DNA of 64,000 nt from CAVQUE01 sp046290435 (lineage in GTDB: Bacteria > Actinomycetota > Acidimicrobiia > Acidimicrobiales > UBA8592), in the NCBI GenBank assembly GCA_046290435.1, contig JBKAGO010000035.1:1-64000 (forward strand), in the 5' to 3' direction. A program made the translations under genes and the position numbers. The notes under the pieces are model-generated. The model did not search any database. It was given only the letters and a program-made list of their open reading frames with translations, and was not told where the DNA came from. This document shows, piece by piece, positions 33,917 to 42,980 of the stretch (positions are counted from its first letter, which is position 1; every line of letters starts with the position of its first letter).

Positions 33917-35285
33917 TCCGCACGCTGCACCCACCCCGGTGGCCGGCTCCGGCGGCCAACCCCGACGGTGGCAGGGCTGGGGCAGGGCGATCGCATCGAG
34001 CGGCCGCCATGTGATCGTGGCCGACGATGCCGAGCTCGAGCGGTCGGTCCTCGCGCTTCCCGAGCGGGGCGGCATCGCTCGGGGCCGGGGACGGAGCTAC
34101 GGCGATCAGGCCCAGCGCGGCGGGGGCCACGCACTCGACCTCGCGCCGATGCAGGGCATCGGACCCGTCGCCGCGGACGGAACCGTCGTCGCCGAGGCGG
34201 GCGTGACCATCCACGACCTCCTCCGGCGGTGCGTCCCCGAAGGCTGGTTCGTGCCGGTCACCCCGGGGACACGCGTCGTATCGGTGGGAGGCGCCGTGGC
34301 CGCCGACATCCACGGCAAGAACCACCACCGCGACGGCACCTTCTGTTCGCACATCGTGTGGCTCGATCTCGTCCTGTCGGACGGGTCGACGGTCCGCACC
34401 GGACCCGACATCGAACCGGAGCTGTTCTGGGCGACCGCGGGCGGGCTGGGGCTCACCGGTGTCGTCTCGCGGCTGTGCCTGCGGCTCGTACCGATCGAGA
34501 CCTCGGTCGTCCTCGTCGACACCCGGCGTTTCGACCGTCTCGACCACCTCCTCGCGGCGATGATCGCAGCGGACGCCACGGCGCCCTACTCGGTCGCGTG
34601 GGTCGACTGTCTTGGCCGGAGGCGCGGTCGCTCGGTCCTTACCACCGGGCGCTTCGCCCGTAGCGACGAGGTCGACACCCCACGCCGCGCCCCGGGTGGC
34701 CGAACCGTGTCGGTCCCTCCGCTCGGACGCCACAGCCTGCTCCGCGCCTCGACCGTCACCGCGTTCAACGCGGCTTGGTTCCGGGCTGCGCCCCGCCACC
34801 GGGTCGCCGAACCCCAGAGCATCGCCAGGTTCTTCCACCCCCTCGACGGCGTTGCGGACTGGCCGCGCCTGTACGGCGGCGGCGGGTTCTGCCAGTGGCA
34901 ATTCGTGGTGCCCGACGATGCCGTCGAGCTGGTCGCTGCGGCGATCGACGAGCTCGATGCGGCCCGGGTCCCCACCTTCCTCGCGGTGCTGAAGCGGTTC
35001 GGGCCGGCCAATCCGGCCCCCCTGTCGTTCCCGATCGCGGGCTGGACCCTCGCTGTCGACATCCCCGCTCGCTCCGCCGGCGTCGATGCCGTCCTCGACC
35101 GGCTCGATGCCCGGATCGCCGAAGCCGGCGGGCGCGTCTACCTCGCGAAGGACGCCCGCCTCGATCCCCGTCTCGTGCCGGCCATGTATCCGGGACTCGA
35201 TCGGTGGCGAGCCGTGCGCGATCGCATGGATCCGCATCGCCGCTTCGTCAGCGACATGGCCGCGCGCCTGCATCTGCTCGGTTGA
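33909..35285 (+). CDS. dprE1: decaprenylphospho-beta-D-ribose 2-oxidase
   Basis: A 458-residue FAD enzyme of the vanillyl-alcohol oxidase fold that oxidises decaprenylphospho-ribose. RGRGRSYGDQA and the AADIHGKNHHRDGTF FAD loop match DprE1, as does the C-terminal MDPHRRFVSDMA. ATG 33909 lies within the end of ubiA (ATGTCTGA). With dprE2 and ubiA it makes decaprenylphospho-arabinose, the only known arabinose donor for actinobacterial cell-wall arabinan. Its presence suggests arabinose-containing surface glycans. Confidence 0.92.
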   Translation: MSDPHAAPTPVAGSGGQPRRWQGWGRAIASSGRHVIVADDAELERSVLALPERGGIARGRGRSYGDQAQRGGGHALDLAPMQGIGPVAADGTVVAEAGVTIHDLLRRCVPEGWFVPVTPGTRVVSVGGAVAADIHGKNHHRDGTFCSHIVWLDLVLSDGSTVRTGPDIEPELFWATAGGLGLTGVVSRLCLRLVPIETSVVLVDTRRFDRLDHLLAAMIAADATAPYSVAWVDCLGRRRGRSVLTTGRFARSDEVDTPRRAPGGRTVSVPPLGRHSLLRASTVTAFNAAWFRAAPRHRVAEPQSIARFFHPLDGVADWPRLYGGGGFCQWQFVVPDDAVELVAAAIDELDAARVPTFLAVLKRFGPANPAPLSFPIAGWTLAVDIPARSAGVDAVLDRLDARIAEAGGRVYLAKDARLDPRLVPAMYPGLDRWRAVRDRMDPHRRFVSDMAARLHLLG

Positions 35286-35332
35286 CGACCGGTCACGCCG
35301 CGCCGCCGAGTGCGGCTCGCCCCCGCGCCGAC

Positions 35333-37172
35333 TCAGGCGGTCCCACGGCTTCGACGATCCCCCATCAGGCGGGCGAAGCCGCCGCCACGAGTCCGTCGGT
35401 TCGATCCGACCACCTGCGTGGCCTTCCTGCTCCGCCTCCTGGGCTCACGACCGGCGTCGGCCGAGGCGGTGACGATGACACCGGCGACCGGGGCGCCACG
35501 TCGGTACAGCAGGTCGGCACTCGCTGCAGCAGCCGAGCGTTCGGTCCACCCTGACCGCACGACCAGGAGCACCTGATCCGCTATCGGTAGCAGCGCCGTG
35601 GCGTCGTCGGTCGCGAGCAGCGGGGCTGCGTCCACCACGATCAGGTCGTAGCGGCTGCGGGCCCGGGTCACGAGGTCGCGTTGGGCTTCGACGACCGCGC
35701 TCGGGTTGGACGCCGTCGGCTCCGCGGCGTCGGCCACCAGGGTCAGGCCGCGGACACCGCTGTCGAGCGCGCGTCGGGCCTCGTACCGACGTCCGAAGTA
35801 GGTGTGGAGGTCGGGCGAACGATGGTCGCAGTCGAGCACCAGGACCGCGAGACCCGACTCGGCGAAGAGGGTGGCGAGATTCGCCGCGGTGATCGTGCGG
35901 CCGTCGCCATGGCCCGGCGAGGTCACCACGATCACCCGAGCCTCCCCGGAGTCGGTCGGCGTCTCGCCGGGGCCGGCTCCGAGCTGATGGAGTGCCGCCG
36001 ATCGCGCCCGCCGATAGGACTCGGTGACGACCGAGCGTGTGTCGTCCGCGGCATGCAGCATCGGCGTCCGTTGTCCGCGAGGCCGGCCGCGGGTCACAGG
36101 GATCTCGGCGAGAACAGGCACGCCGAAGCAGCGTTCGACGTCAGCGGCGGTGCGCATGCGGCGGTCGAAACGGGTCTGGACCACGACGAGCGCCGCAGCG
36201 AGGAGCGCACCGGCGATCGCTCCCATCGTCGTGCGAACGGGTAGCGCCGTGGCGGGCCCGGCCGGCCCGATCGTGCCGATCGGGGGCGGGACCTCGCCCA
36301 CTGCGAAGTTGTTGAACCCCCGCCTGCCCTCGGCCAGGCGCCGGTCGAACTCCCCTGCGGAGATCTCGAGGGGCTCGATGATGTCCTGAGTGATGAACAT
36401 CGCCTGGGGAGGACCCGCCTGTTCGAGGTCGTCGAGGACGGCCACGGCTTCGGCGTACAGCTGCCAACGGGCACTCCGCTCGGTCTCGGCGAGGCCGAGT
36501 TCGTTGCGCAGCTGGGCCAGGGTCCGGTCGCGATCGCGCTCGGTCACGACCGCCGACGGGTCGGATCCTGTGACGCCCAGCGACGGCAGTTCGAACGCGG
36601 CGGCGTCCTCGATCGCCTGGACTCGGTCCCCGATGCCGGCGATCTCGGTGTCGAGCAGCGGATCTGGCGGTCCTGCGGTCGACGTCGGCGGTGGCGGCGT
36701 CGACCGCCGCCCGGTACGAGGCGCGGTCACGGGCATCGAGGTGGTCGACCAACCCTGCGGCGAACGCATCGGCAAGGCGAGCCGCCTCGTCGGAGTCGTC
36801 CGCCACCGCTACCACCTCGATGACGCCCACGGATTCGTCGGTGACGGTCCGTATCCGTTCCGTGACGCCGTCGTGGTCGGCGTCGAGACGTTCGGCGACC
36901 GCACCCGGGACCTCCCCGCCCGTGACGAACAGCGCCGTCTGCAGCAGGTTCGGGGCTCCGCGCAGATCGGTCAGCTCGGGATCGACGATCAGCTTGTGGG
37001 TGGCCTCGTAGTAGCGATCGACCGCGACCGGTACGGGTCGAGCGCCCAGCGACATGACCACGGCGAGGAGGGACCCGGCGATGCAGCCGACCAGGAGCAT
37101 CGGCCAGCGATGCCGCAGCGACCGGAGGTAGACGCTCGGATCGACCGGCGCCGTCTCCGGTGCGCCCGTCAT
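35333..37172 (-). pseudogene. Wzz/BY-kinase-like polysaccharide co-polymerase, split by a frameshift
   Basis: The N-terminal Wzz half is read from ATG 37172 (TM1 in WPMLLVGCIAGSLLAVVMSL, then the periplasmic helical region) in one frame until about 36690. The rest (periplasmic end from DPLLDTEIAGIGDRVQ, TM2, then an ATPase domain) continues in another frame down to 35333. Together they make one normal-length chain of about 610 residues. In the ATPase, the Walker A is SPGHGDGRTITAANLA, with Arg where Lys is expected; A' (VLVLDCDHRSPDLH) and B (LIVVDAAPLL) are present. The downstream half could be translated alone from ATG 36736. The frameshift may be genuine decay or a sequencing error. Confidence 0.7.
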
Positions 37173-37544
37173 GGGGCCACCGCGTGCGGACACCGAGCTG
37201 CGGACGCGCGCCGGTCGGGACACGTCGGGGCGACGGCGCCCGACGCGGAGCTGTCCCTGGGCGTCCCGGCCCACTGCTCGCGATGGTTCATCTGTCCCAG
37301 GGAGCCGATCGGCCGTCGTCCCGGACGGCACATCGATCGCTGACTCCCCTGCCTCCATCGGCGCCTCGCACCCGCTCATGAGGCGGTCAGCTGTCACGGC
37401 GCGATGGGTCGTCCGGTCCATATCCCTCACAGCGTTGGGTCGTCGGGCTCATGGCGAACGATCCCCTGCCGATTGTCCCGGCGTCGCCACATCCAGGGAC
37501 GGATGCAGCCGACGACGGCCGAAGGACACGGTCGAGGAGAACGA

Positions 37545-39152
37545 ATGGGACATCGACACCACGCCGGACCCCGGCGCGTGGGCACGGCTGTGCGCCGTGT
37601 CGCATCGGGAGGGCTCGACAGCGCGGCTTGGGCTCTCGGGCTCTGGTGTGCGCTCGCGCTGCGATTCGAATTCGACATCCACAGCTGGGACGTCCGACGC
37701 TTCATCCTCGCAGCGGCTCTGGCAGTCGCTGTGTTCCAGCTGGTTGCCACCCTCGTCGGCGGCTACGCGAACGTGGCGCCCACCGGCAGTTTCGAGGACG
37801 TGATCACCATGGCGAGGGCCACGGCCATCACCACCGTGGCCCTGGTGGTCGCAGGTCGGGGGCTGGCGTCGCCGCCGCTGCTGCCACTGTCGGTGATCAT
37901 CGCCGGGGCGGTGTTCGCGATGGTCGCCATGGCAGCCCTGCGCGTCGGGCTGCGGATCCGGTCGCGAGGCCGGCTGCGATCGGCACCAGAAGCGCCGGCG
38001 GGTACCGGAGCGTCGACGACCGATACGTCGACGGCCCGTCCGGCGCCGACCGATCGGTGCGCCGGCGAGCCCGTATCTACGGCGGAACCGGGGGTCGGGC
38101 CTGCCAGGGTGCTCGACGAGCGCGACCTCCTGGGACGGAGCGAGATCGACACAGACGACCGGGGGATCGCCGCGATCGTCACGGGCAGGCGGGTCCTCGT
38201 GACCGGTGCGGGCGGATCGATCGGTTCCGAGCTGTGCCGTCAGCTGCACCGTTTCGCCCCGGCGAGCCTCGTCATGGTCGACCGCGACGAATCGGCCCTC
38301 CACGCGGTGGAGCTCTCGATCGCCGGCCGGGCCCTGTTCGAATCGCGCGACGTGGTCGTCGCCGACATACGCGACCGCGAGCGGATGCTCGAGGTGTTCG
38401 TGGAGCATCGCCCGCACGTCGTGTTCCACGCCGCAGCGCTCAAGCACCTGCCGCTGTTGGAGCTCTACCCCGGCGAGGGATGGAAGACCAATGTGGGAGG
38501 CACCAGCAACGTCCTCGATGCTGCCGCTGCGGTGGGGGTGGAACGCTTCGTCAACGTCAGCACCGACAAGGCCGCCGACCCGACGAGCGTGCTGGGCCAC
38601 ACCAAGAGGGTCGCAGAGCGCCTCACCGCCCACACCGCGCACCGGACACGGCTCCCGTATGTGAGCGTCAGGTTCGGCAACGTCCTCGGGAGCCGGGGGT
38701 CGGTCCTGGAGGCGTTCCGCTCACAAGCCGCTCGTGGCGGTCCGCTGACGGTCACCCACCCAGAGGCCACCCGGTACTTCATGTTGATCGAAGAGGCGGT
38801 GCATCTCGTGCTGCAGGCGGCGACGATCGGCGGGCCCGGTGAGGCGCTGATCCTCGACATGGGCACACCCGTGCGTATCGACGACGTCGCCCGACGGATC
38901 GCCGCCGAGTCCGCCGAAGCGGTCGAGGTCGTCTACACCGGGCTCCGCCCCGGCGAGAAGCTCCACGAGCGTCTCATCGGCGCCGACGAGGTGGGCCAGA
39001 CCCGTGTTCATCCGCTGATCAGCCATGTCGCGGTGACACCGCTGGATCCCGCGCTGGTCGCCGAACTCCAACCGTCGGCGGCGACCCTCGCGGCCGGTGC
39101 GGACGAGGAGACAGCCACCCGGCCCATCGGGGACCCGACGCGGGTTCGCTGA
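37545..39152 (+). CDS. CapD/FlaA1-like nucleotide-sugar 4,6-dehydratase, membrane-bound
   Basis: A 535-residue protein. Four hydrophobic segments (about residues 25-45, 55-75, 88-108, 112-135) precede a Ser/Thr/Pro linker of about 60 residues that seems to replace the Rossmann-like domain usual here. From about 200 an SDR dehydratase: TGAGGSIGSEL (NAD), FHAAALKHLP, STDKAADPTSVLGHTKR (catalytic region with Met/Thr variation) and FGNVLGSRGSV. Such enzymes convert UDP-GlcNAc-type sugars for surface polysaccharides. ATG 37545 has GAGGAG 5 bases upstream. It diverges from the Wzz/BY-kinase gene, so both probably serve exopolysaccharide synthesis. Confidence 0.85.
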   Translation: MGHRHHAGPRRVGTAVRRVASGGLDSAAWALGLWCALALRFEFDIHSWDVRRFILAAALAVAVFQLVATLVGGYANVAPTGSFEDVITMARATAITTVALVVAGRGLASPPLLPLSVIIAGAVFAMVAMAALRVGLRIRSRGRLRSAPEAPAGTGASTTDTSTARPAPTDRCAGEPVSTAEPGVGPARVLDERDLLGRSEIDTDDRGIAAIVTGRRVLVTGAGGSIGSELCRQLHRFAPASLVMVDRDESALHAVELSIAGRALFESRDVVVADIRDRERMLEVFVEHRPHVVFHAAALKHLPLLELYPGEGWKTNVGGTSNVLDAAAAVGVERFVNVSTDKAADPTSVLGHTKRVAERLTAHTAHRTRLPYVSVRFGNVLGSRGSVLEAFRSQAARGGPLTVTHPEATRYFMLIEEAVHLVLQAATIGGPGEALILDMGTPVRIDDVARRIAAESAEAVEVVYTGLRPGEKLHERLIGADEVGQTRVHPLISHVAVTPLDPALVAELQPSAATLAAGADEETATRPIGDPTRVR

Positions 39153-39164
39153 GCGCGCCGACGG

Positions 39165-39452
39165 TCAGTCGAGCGGAGGCAGGTCGCCGAAGTCGATTCC
39201 GAACGGCAGGTCGTCGAGAGGCTCGTCGTCGGTCTGCACGATCTCCACCCGGGTCTTCTCGGGCTCGAGGACCTCGCCGACGGCGAGCATCGCCGCCCCG
39301 AGCAGCCCGGCACCTCCACCGCCGCGACGACGAGAGGGCGGGCCCGATGGTGTCGGCGCATCGGGTGGCGTCGAGGCGTCGCGACGGCCCGGATCCGAGG
39401 CATCGGGAGGTTCGGGGGCGGCTCCGTCGGGGTGATCGGCATCGAGGGTCAT
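39165..39452 (-). CDS. small acidic Pro-rich protein of unknown function
   Basis: A 95-residue protein. The first half is Asp/Pro/Ala/Ser-rich and probably disordered, followed by a basic SRRRGGGG patch, a short hydrophobic helix (AGLLGAAMLAVGEVLEP) and an acidic tail ending DFGDLPPLD. ATG 39452 is preceded by GGGAG at 8 bases. It lies 4 bases downstream of the LapA-like gene on the same strand, so the two are probably co-expressed. No family recognised. Confidence 0.5.
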   Translation of the reverse strand: MTLDADHPDGAAPEPPDASDPGRRDASTPPDAPTPSGPPSRRRGGGGAGLLGAAMLAVGEVLEPEKTRVEIVQTDDEPLDDLPFGIDFGDLPPLD

Positions 39453-39456
39453 CGAG

Positions 39457-39702
39457 TCAGCTCCCACTCCCCCGTCGGCGCATCAACCACGTGGCGCCCA
39501 GAGCGAGGATCAGGGTCAGCGCGATGGTGATCAACAACAGCAGGAACAGTGGGAAGCCACCCTCGAACCACAGGAAGCGCACCTGGACGGACTCGGTGTT
39601 CTGCACCACGAACAACACCATCGCGACCGCGGCGATGGCACTGGCGACCAGTCGTGCGTTGATACGACGCCCCGTTTCGGTCGCACCCTGTTGATCGGTC
39701 AT
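39457..39702 (-). CDS. LapA/DUF1049-like small membrane protein
   Basis: An 81-residue protein with two membrane helices (about residues 18-35 and 45-70). The linker VVQNTESVQVRFLWFEGGFPL has the NTxxVxVxFL pattern of the LapA domain. These proteins are linked to lipopolysaccharide or envelope assembly in Gram-negative bacteria; the role in actinobacteria is unknown. It ends in a basic RRRGSGS tail and is followed by the acidic protein at 39165-39452. Confidence 0.75.
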   Translation of the reverse strand: MTDQQGATETGRRINARLVASAIAAVAMVLFVVQNTESVQVRFLWFEGGFPLFLLLLITIALTLILALGATWLMRRRGSGS

Positions 39703-39820
39703 CGAGCACTCCCGTCCATCGACCCACCGGCGGTTGCCCCGCGACGCTACCCGACGCGGCTCGGCTCCACGCTCCCGGCCGCGCTCTGGGACAATCGGTG
39801 CTTCGCTCGGAGGTATTCAC

Positions 39821-40717
39821 ATGGACATTGCCATCACCGGTTCGACCGGTCTCATCGGAAAAGCGCTGATCCGCCGGCTGGAGGCAGCCGGGCACCGTGC
39901 CATTCCGGTCGTGCGCTCCACCGGCGGCGACGGCGACGTCATCCGCTGGGACCCCGCAGCGGGCACCATCGAGGCAACGGCCTTCGAGGGCATCGACGCG
40001 GTGGTCCATCTGGCCGGCGAACCCATCGGCGCGCGGCGCTGGAACGACGACGTCAAGCGCGCCATCCGCGACAGCCGGGTCGACGGGACCTCGTTGTTGA
40101 GCGCCACCCTCGCCGGGCTCGCCACTCCCCCGGCGGTGTTGTTGAGCGGTTCGGCAATCGGCATCTACGGCGACCGTGGCGACGAGCAGCTCACCGAGGC
40201 GTCCCCACCCGGTGACGGCTTCCTCGCCGGCGTCACTGCGGAGTGGGAGGCGGCGACGGCACCGGCCGAAGAGGCCGGGATCCGCGTCGTCCATCTGCGA
40301 ACCGGCATCGTGCTGTCGCCCGAGGGCGGGGCACTGGCAAAGCAGCTGCCGCTCTTCAAGTTCGGCCTGGGAGGCAAGCTCGGCTCGGGTCGCCAGTACT
40401 GGAGCTGGATCAGCCTCGACGACGAGGTGGCGATGATCGAGTGGCTCCTCGACGCCGAGCCGGCGGGCCCGGTCAATCTCACCGCCCCCGAGCCCGTCAC
40501 CAACGCGGATTTCACCGATGCGCTGGGCAAGGCGCTCGGCCGTCCGACCTTCCTGCCGGTGCCCTCGTTCGGTCCCAAGCTCGTCCTCGGCGGCGAACTC
40601 GCGGACGAGCTGCTGTTCACCAGCGCGCGAGTCCTCCCCGAGGTCGCCACGAAGGCGGGCTACGAGTTCACCCATCCCACCATCGACGCTGCGTTCGCCG
40701 GGCTGCTCCCGCGGTGA
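39821..40717 (+). CDS. TIGR01777-type epimerase (SDR family)
   Basis: A 298-residue protein. The family signature starts at ITGSTGLIGKALIRRL; it has the VHLAGEPI block, SGSAIGIYGDRGDEQLTE and the C-terminal WISLDDEV and ALLxxxx-type domain. The role is unknown; members such as SulA/YfcH bind NADP. ATG 39821 has GGAGG 7 bases upstream, which decides against the longer frame beginning at 39734. It is followed after 124 bases by the SRPBCC gene. Confidence 0.85.
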   Translation: MDIAITGSTGLIGKALIRRLEAAGHRAIPVVRSTGGDGDVIRWDPAAGTIEATAFEGIDAVVHLAGEPIGARRWNDDVKRAIRDSRVDGTSLLSATLAGLATPPAVLLSGSAIGIYGDRGDEQLTEASPPGDGFLAGVTAEWEAATAPAEEAGIRVVHLRTGIVLSPEGGALAKQLPLFKFGLGGKLGSGRQYWSWISLDDEVAMIEWLLDAEPAGPVNLTAPEPVTNADFTDALGKALGRPTFLPVPSFGPKLVLGGELADELLFTSARVLPEVATKAGYEFTHPTIDAAFAGLLPR

Positions 40718-40841
40718 TCGGGCCCCGAAGCTCGCAGGGACCGGGCGGAGAAGTGCGAATCGGTGGATCCGGGCCTGGCATCTCCCGCTCTCGCTCGCTG
40801 CGCTCACCGGCCGCTCGGGCCGCAGCCTAGGATGCCCGACC

Positions 40842-41279
40842 ATGAGTGATCGCAGCGTCTCCGTCAGCCGTGTCATCGCCGCCCCACCGGAGAAGATCTT
40901 CGACGTCCTGGCGACCCCGTCCGGCCACGCCGTCATCGACGGTTCCGGCACCGTGAAGGGCGAACAGGTCGGACCCGAGCGTCTCACCGCTGTCGGCGAC
41001 CGGTTCGGCATGAAGATGAAGATGTACGGCGTGCCGTACAAGATGTCGAGCAACGTCGTCGAATTCGAGGAGGACCGGCTCATCGCGTGGGCGCACTTGG
41101 GTGGGCACCGCTGGCGGTACGAGCTCGAGCCCGTCGACGAAGGCACCCGGGTGACCGAGACGTTCGACTGGTCGACGGCCAAGGCGCCGAAGTTCATCGA
41201 GCTCATGGGCTACCCCAAGAAGCACCCCGCAGCGATGGAGAAGACGCTCGAGCGTCTCGACGAGCACGTCACCGCGTGA
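40842..41279 (+). CDS. SRPBCC family protein
   Basis: A 145-residue helix-grip protein (START/Bet v1-like). Typical features are VSRVIAAPPEKIFDVLATP at the N-terminus, a long beta sheet and the C-terminal helix AMEKTLERLDEHV. Such proteins bind hydrophobic ligands or help cyclisation and transport. The stop overlaps the next GTG start (GTGA), coupling it to the HAD phosphatase. Confidence 0.8.
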   Translation: MSDRSVSVSRVIAAPPEKIFDVLATPSGHAVIDGSGTVKGEQVGPERLTAVGDRFGMKMKMYGVPYKMSSNVVEFEEDRLIAWAHLGGHRWRYELEPVDEGTRVTETFDWSTAKAPKFIELMGYPKKHPAAMEKTLERLDEHVTA

Positions 41280-41920
41280 CCCGAGCCGTCGCGGCGTTCG
41301 ACTTCGACGGCACCCTCACCCGCCGCGACACCCTCGTTCCGTTCCTGCGTCTCGTGGCCGGGACATCGGACTGGGCGCAGGCGTCGCTGTCGTGTGTGCG
41401 CCACCTCGCCGATCGCGACGGTGGTCGTCGACGCGACAACGTCAAAGCCACGATGCTCCGGCGGGTCTTCGCGGGCCGATCGGTCGCCAGCGTCGAGCCC
41501 GTGGCGGAGCGCTACGCAGCCGGGTTGGCGCACCGGCTGTGGCCCGAGAGCCGCGAGCGCGTGGCCTGGCACGCCGGCCAGGGTCATCGTCTGGTGCTCG
41601 TGTCGGCGTCGCTCGCGCTGTATGCGCTCCCCGCAGCGCAGGCGCTGGGATTCGACGACGTCATCGCCGTCGAGCTCGAGACCGACGATGACCGCTACAC
41701 CGGCGCCATGGATGGCCCGAACGTCCGCGGCGACCAGAAGGCGCTGCGGTTGACGGCGCTGCTCGGCGATCCCGTCGGCGAGCTCTGGGCCTACGGCAAT
41801 TCCGCCGGGGACGCGGCGATGCTTGCCATGGCCGATCGCCCCCACCGGGTGACCCGCCGTGGAACCATCATCGAGATCGGCGCCGACCCACGCGCGACAC
41901 CACCCGACTCCCGGAGATGA
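41276..41920 (+). CDS. HAD-IB family hydrolase
   Basis: A 214-residue phosphatase of the SerB/HAD-IB group. Motif I is AFDFDGTLTRRDTL with both aspartates, motif II is VLVSASLALY, and motif III/IV lies at YGNSAGDAAML with the acidic pair reduced to one Asp plus a Ser. The family acts on small phosphomonoesters including lysophospholipid or phosphoserine types. GTG 41276 overlaps the SRPBCC stop by 4 bases. Confidence 0.82.
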   Translation: MTRAVAAFDFDGTLTRRDTLVPFLRLVAGTSDWAQASLSCVRHLADRDGGRRRDNVKATMLRRVFAGRSVASVEPVAERYAAGLAHRLWPESRERVAWHAGQGHRLVLVSASLALYALPAAQALGFDDVIAVELETDDDRYTGAMDGPNVRGDQKALRLTALLGDPVGELWAYGNSAGDAAMLAMADRPHRVTRRGTIIEIGADPRATPPDSRR

Positions 41921-41929
41921 TCCCGTCGG

Positions 41930-42892
41930 CTACTTGACGGCCACCGGATTGACCGGCGAGCCGAGACCGCCGACGAAGGGCTGCGGGGTGGCCTCGAGCA
42001 GGAAGTCGTACTGACCGTCCGCGGCGCAATCGGCGGCGAGGTCCTCGAGGTCCCAGTTCTGCCCCTGAGTCAGACCCATCTCGACCAGATGCAGGCAGTG
42101 GACGGGGAACAGCGCGCCGACGTGCGCGGGATCCCACGGCAGCACCTCGAAGGTGATCGTGTCGGTGGCGACAGCGGCGACCTCACGCTCCCAGAACACC
42201 TCGACCGCACCGACACCGATGCCGGGAAAGCCCGGGAACGGCATCCCATCGGCCATCTCACCGTGGCTGTACGCGGTGATCTCCCCACGTCGGGCCTTGG
42301 CCATCATGCCGGTGCGGACCGCGACGATGTCGCCGCAACGCAACTCGACGCCCTGGCGGGCCTCGGCTCCCTCGATGTCCTCGCGCCCGATGGCATGACC
42401 GGCCGGGAGCTCGTCGACACCGTGGAGGGCTGCGATGTCGAGCAGCACGCCCCGCGAGGTGAGCGGCCCGATGGCCTCGATACCGCACTCGGCGGCGCCG
42501 TTGAAGGTGACGTTGGCGAAGCTGCGCCCGCCGTACATGCGATCGTCGTAGCCGGCATGGCAGAGACCGTCCCAGTGGGTGGCTGCCTGCAGGCCCATGG
42601 TGACGACGTCGTCGCTCGTGCAGAACAGCGTGGGATCGCCGACGACGGGATTGTTCAGAGCGACCATCGTGCGCAGCGGGTTGATGCGTCCTGGCATCGC
42701 ACCGGTCTGCAGACCCGCGTTCTGCAACGGGAAGGCCAGCGAGAATCGCTTACCGCTGCGCACCGACGCCATCGCTGCGACCACCACGTCATCGGTCACG
42801 AAGTTGACCGTGCCCCGTTGGTCGCCGTCACCCCAGCGGCCCCAGTTGTTGACCCGCTCGGCGATCGCGAGGATCTCGGCTGAGTACGGCAT
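41930..42892 (-). CDS. cyclase family protein (metal-dependent amidase-like)
   Basis: A 320-residue member of the cyclase/kynurenine-formamidase superfamily. The metal motif is seen as THWDGLCHAGYDDRMY, the N-terminus NNWGRWGDGDQRGTVNFV is typical of the longer actinobacterial subgroup, and a VLLDIAALHGVD block follows. The substrate is uncertain; related enzymes hydrolyse lactones or formamides. It is not near the 3-hydroxyanthranilate dioxygenase at 872, so I do not assign kynurenine formamidase. Confidence 0.8.
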   Translation of the reverse strand: MPYSAEILAIAERVNNWGRWGDGDQRGTVNFVTDDVVVAAMASVRSGKRFSLAFPLQNAGLQTGAMPGRINPLRTMVALNNPVVGDPTLFCTSDDVVTMGLQAATHWDGLCHAGYDDRMYGGRSFANVTFNGAAECGIEAIGPLTSRGVLLDIAALHGVDELPAGHAIGREDIEGAEARQGVELRCGDIVAVRTGMMAKARRGEITAYSHGEMADGMPFPGFPGIGVGAVEVFWEREVAAVATDTITFEVLPWDPAHVGALFPVHCLHLVEMGLTQGQNWDLEDLAADCAADGQYDFLLEATPQPFVGGLGSPVNPVAVK

Positions 42893-42980
42893 CGTCTCCC
42901 CTCCCGGGCGTGCACCTTGCCCGCCCGTGCGTCACCGTAGAGCGCGTGGTTCCACCGTGCACGCGTGGTGCCTGGCCGGC

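Noticed and set aside
41930..42892. Kynurenine formamidase paired with the dioxygenase at 872
   Set aside because: The genes are 40 kb apart and the sequence fits the broader cyclase family better.
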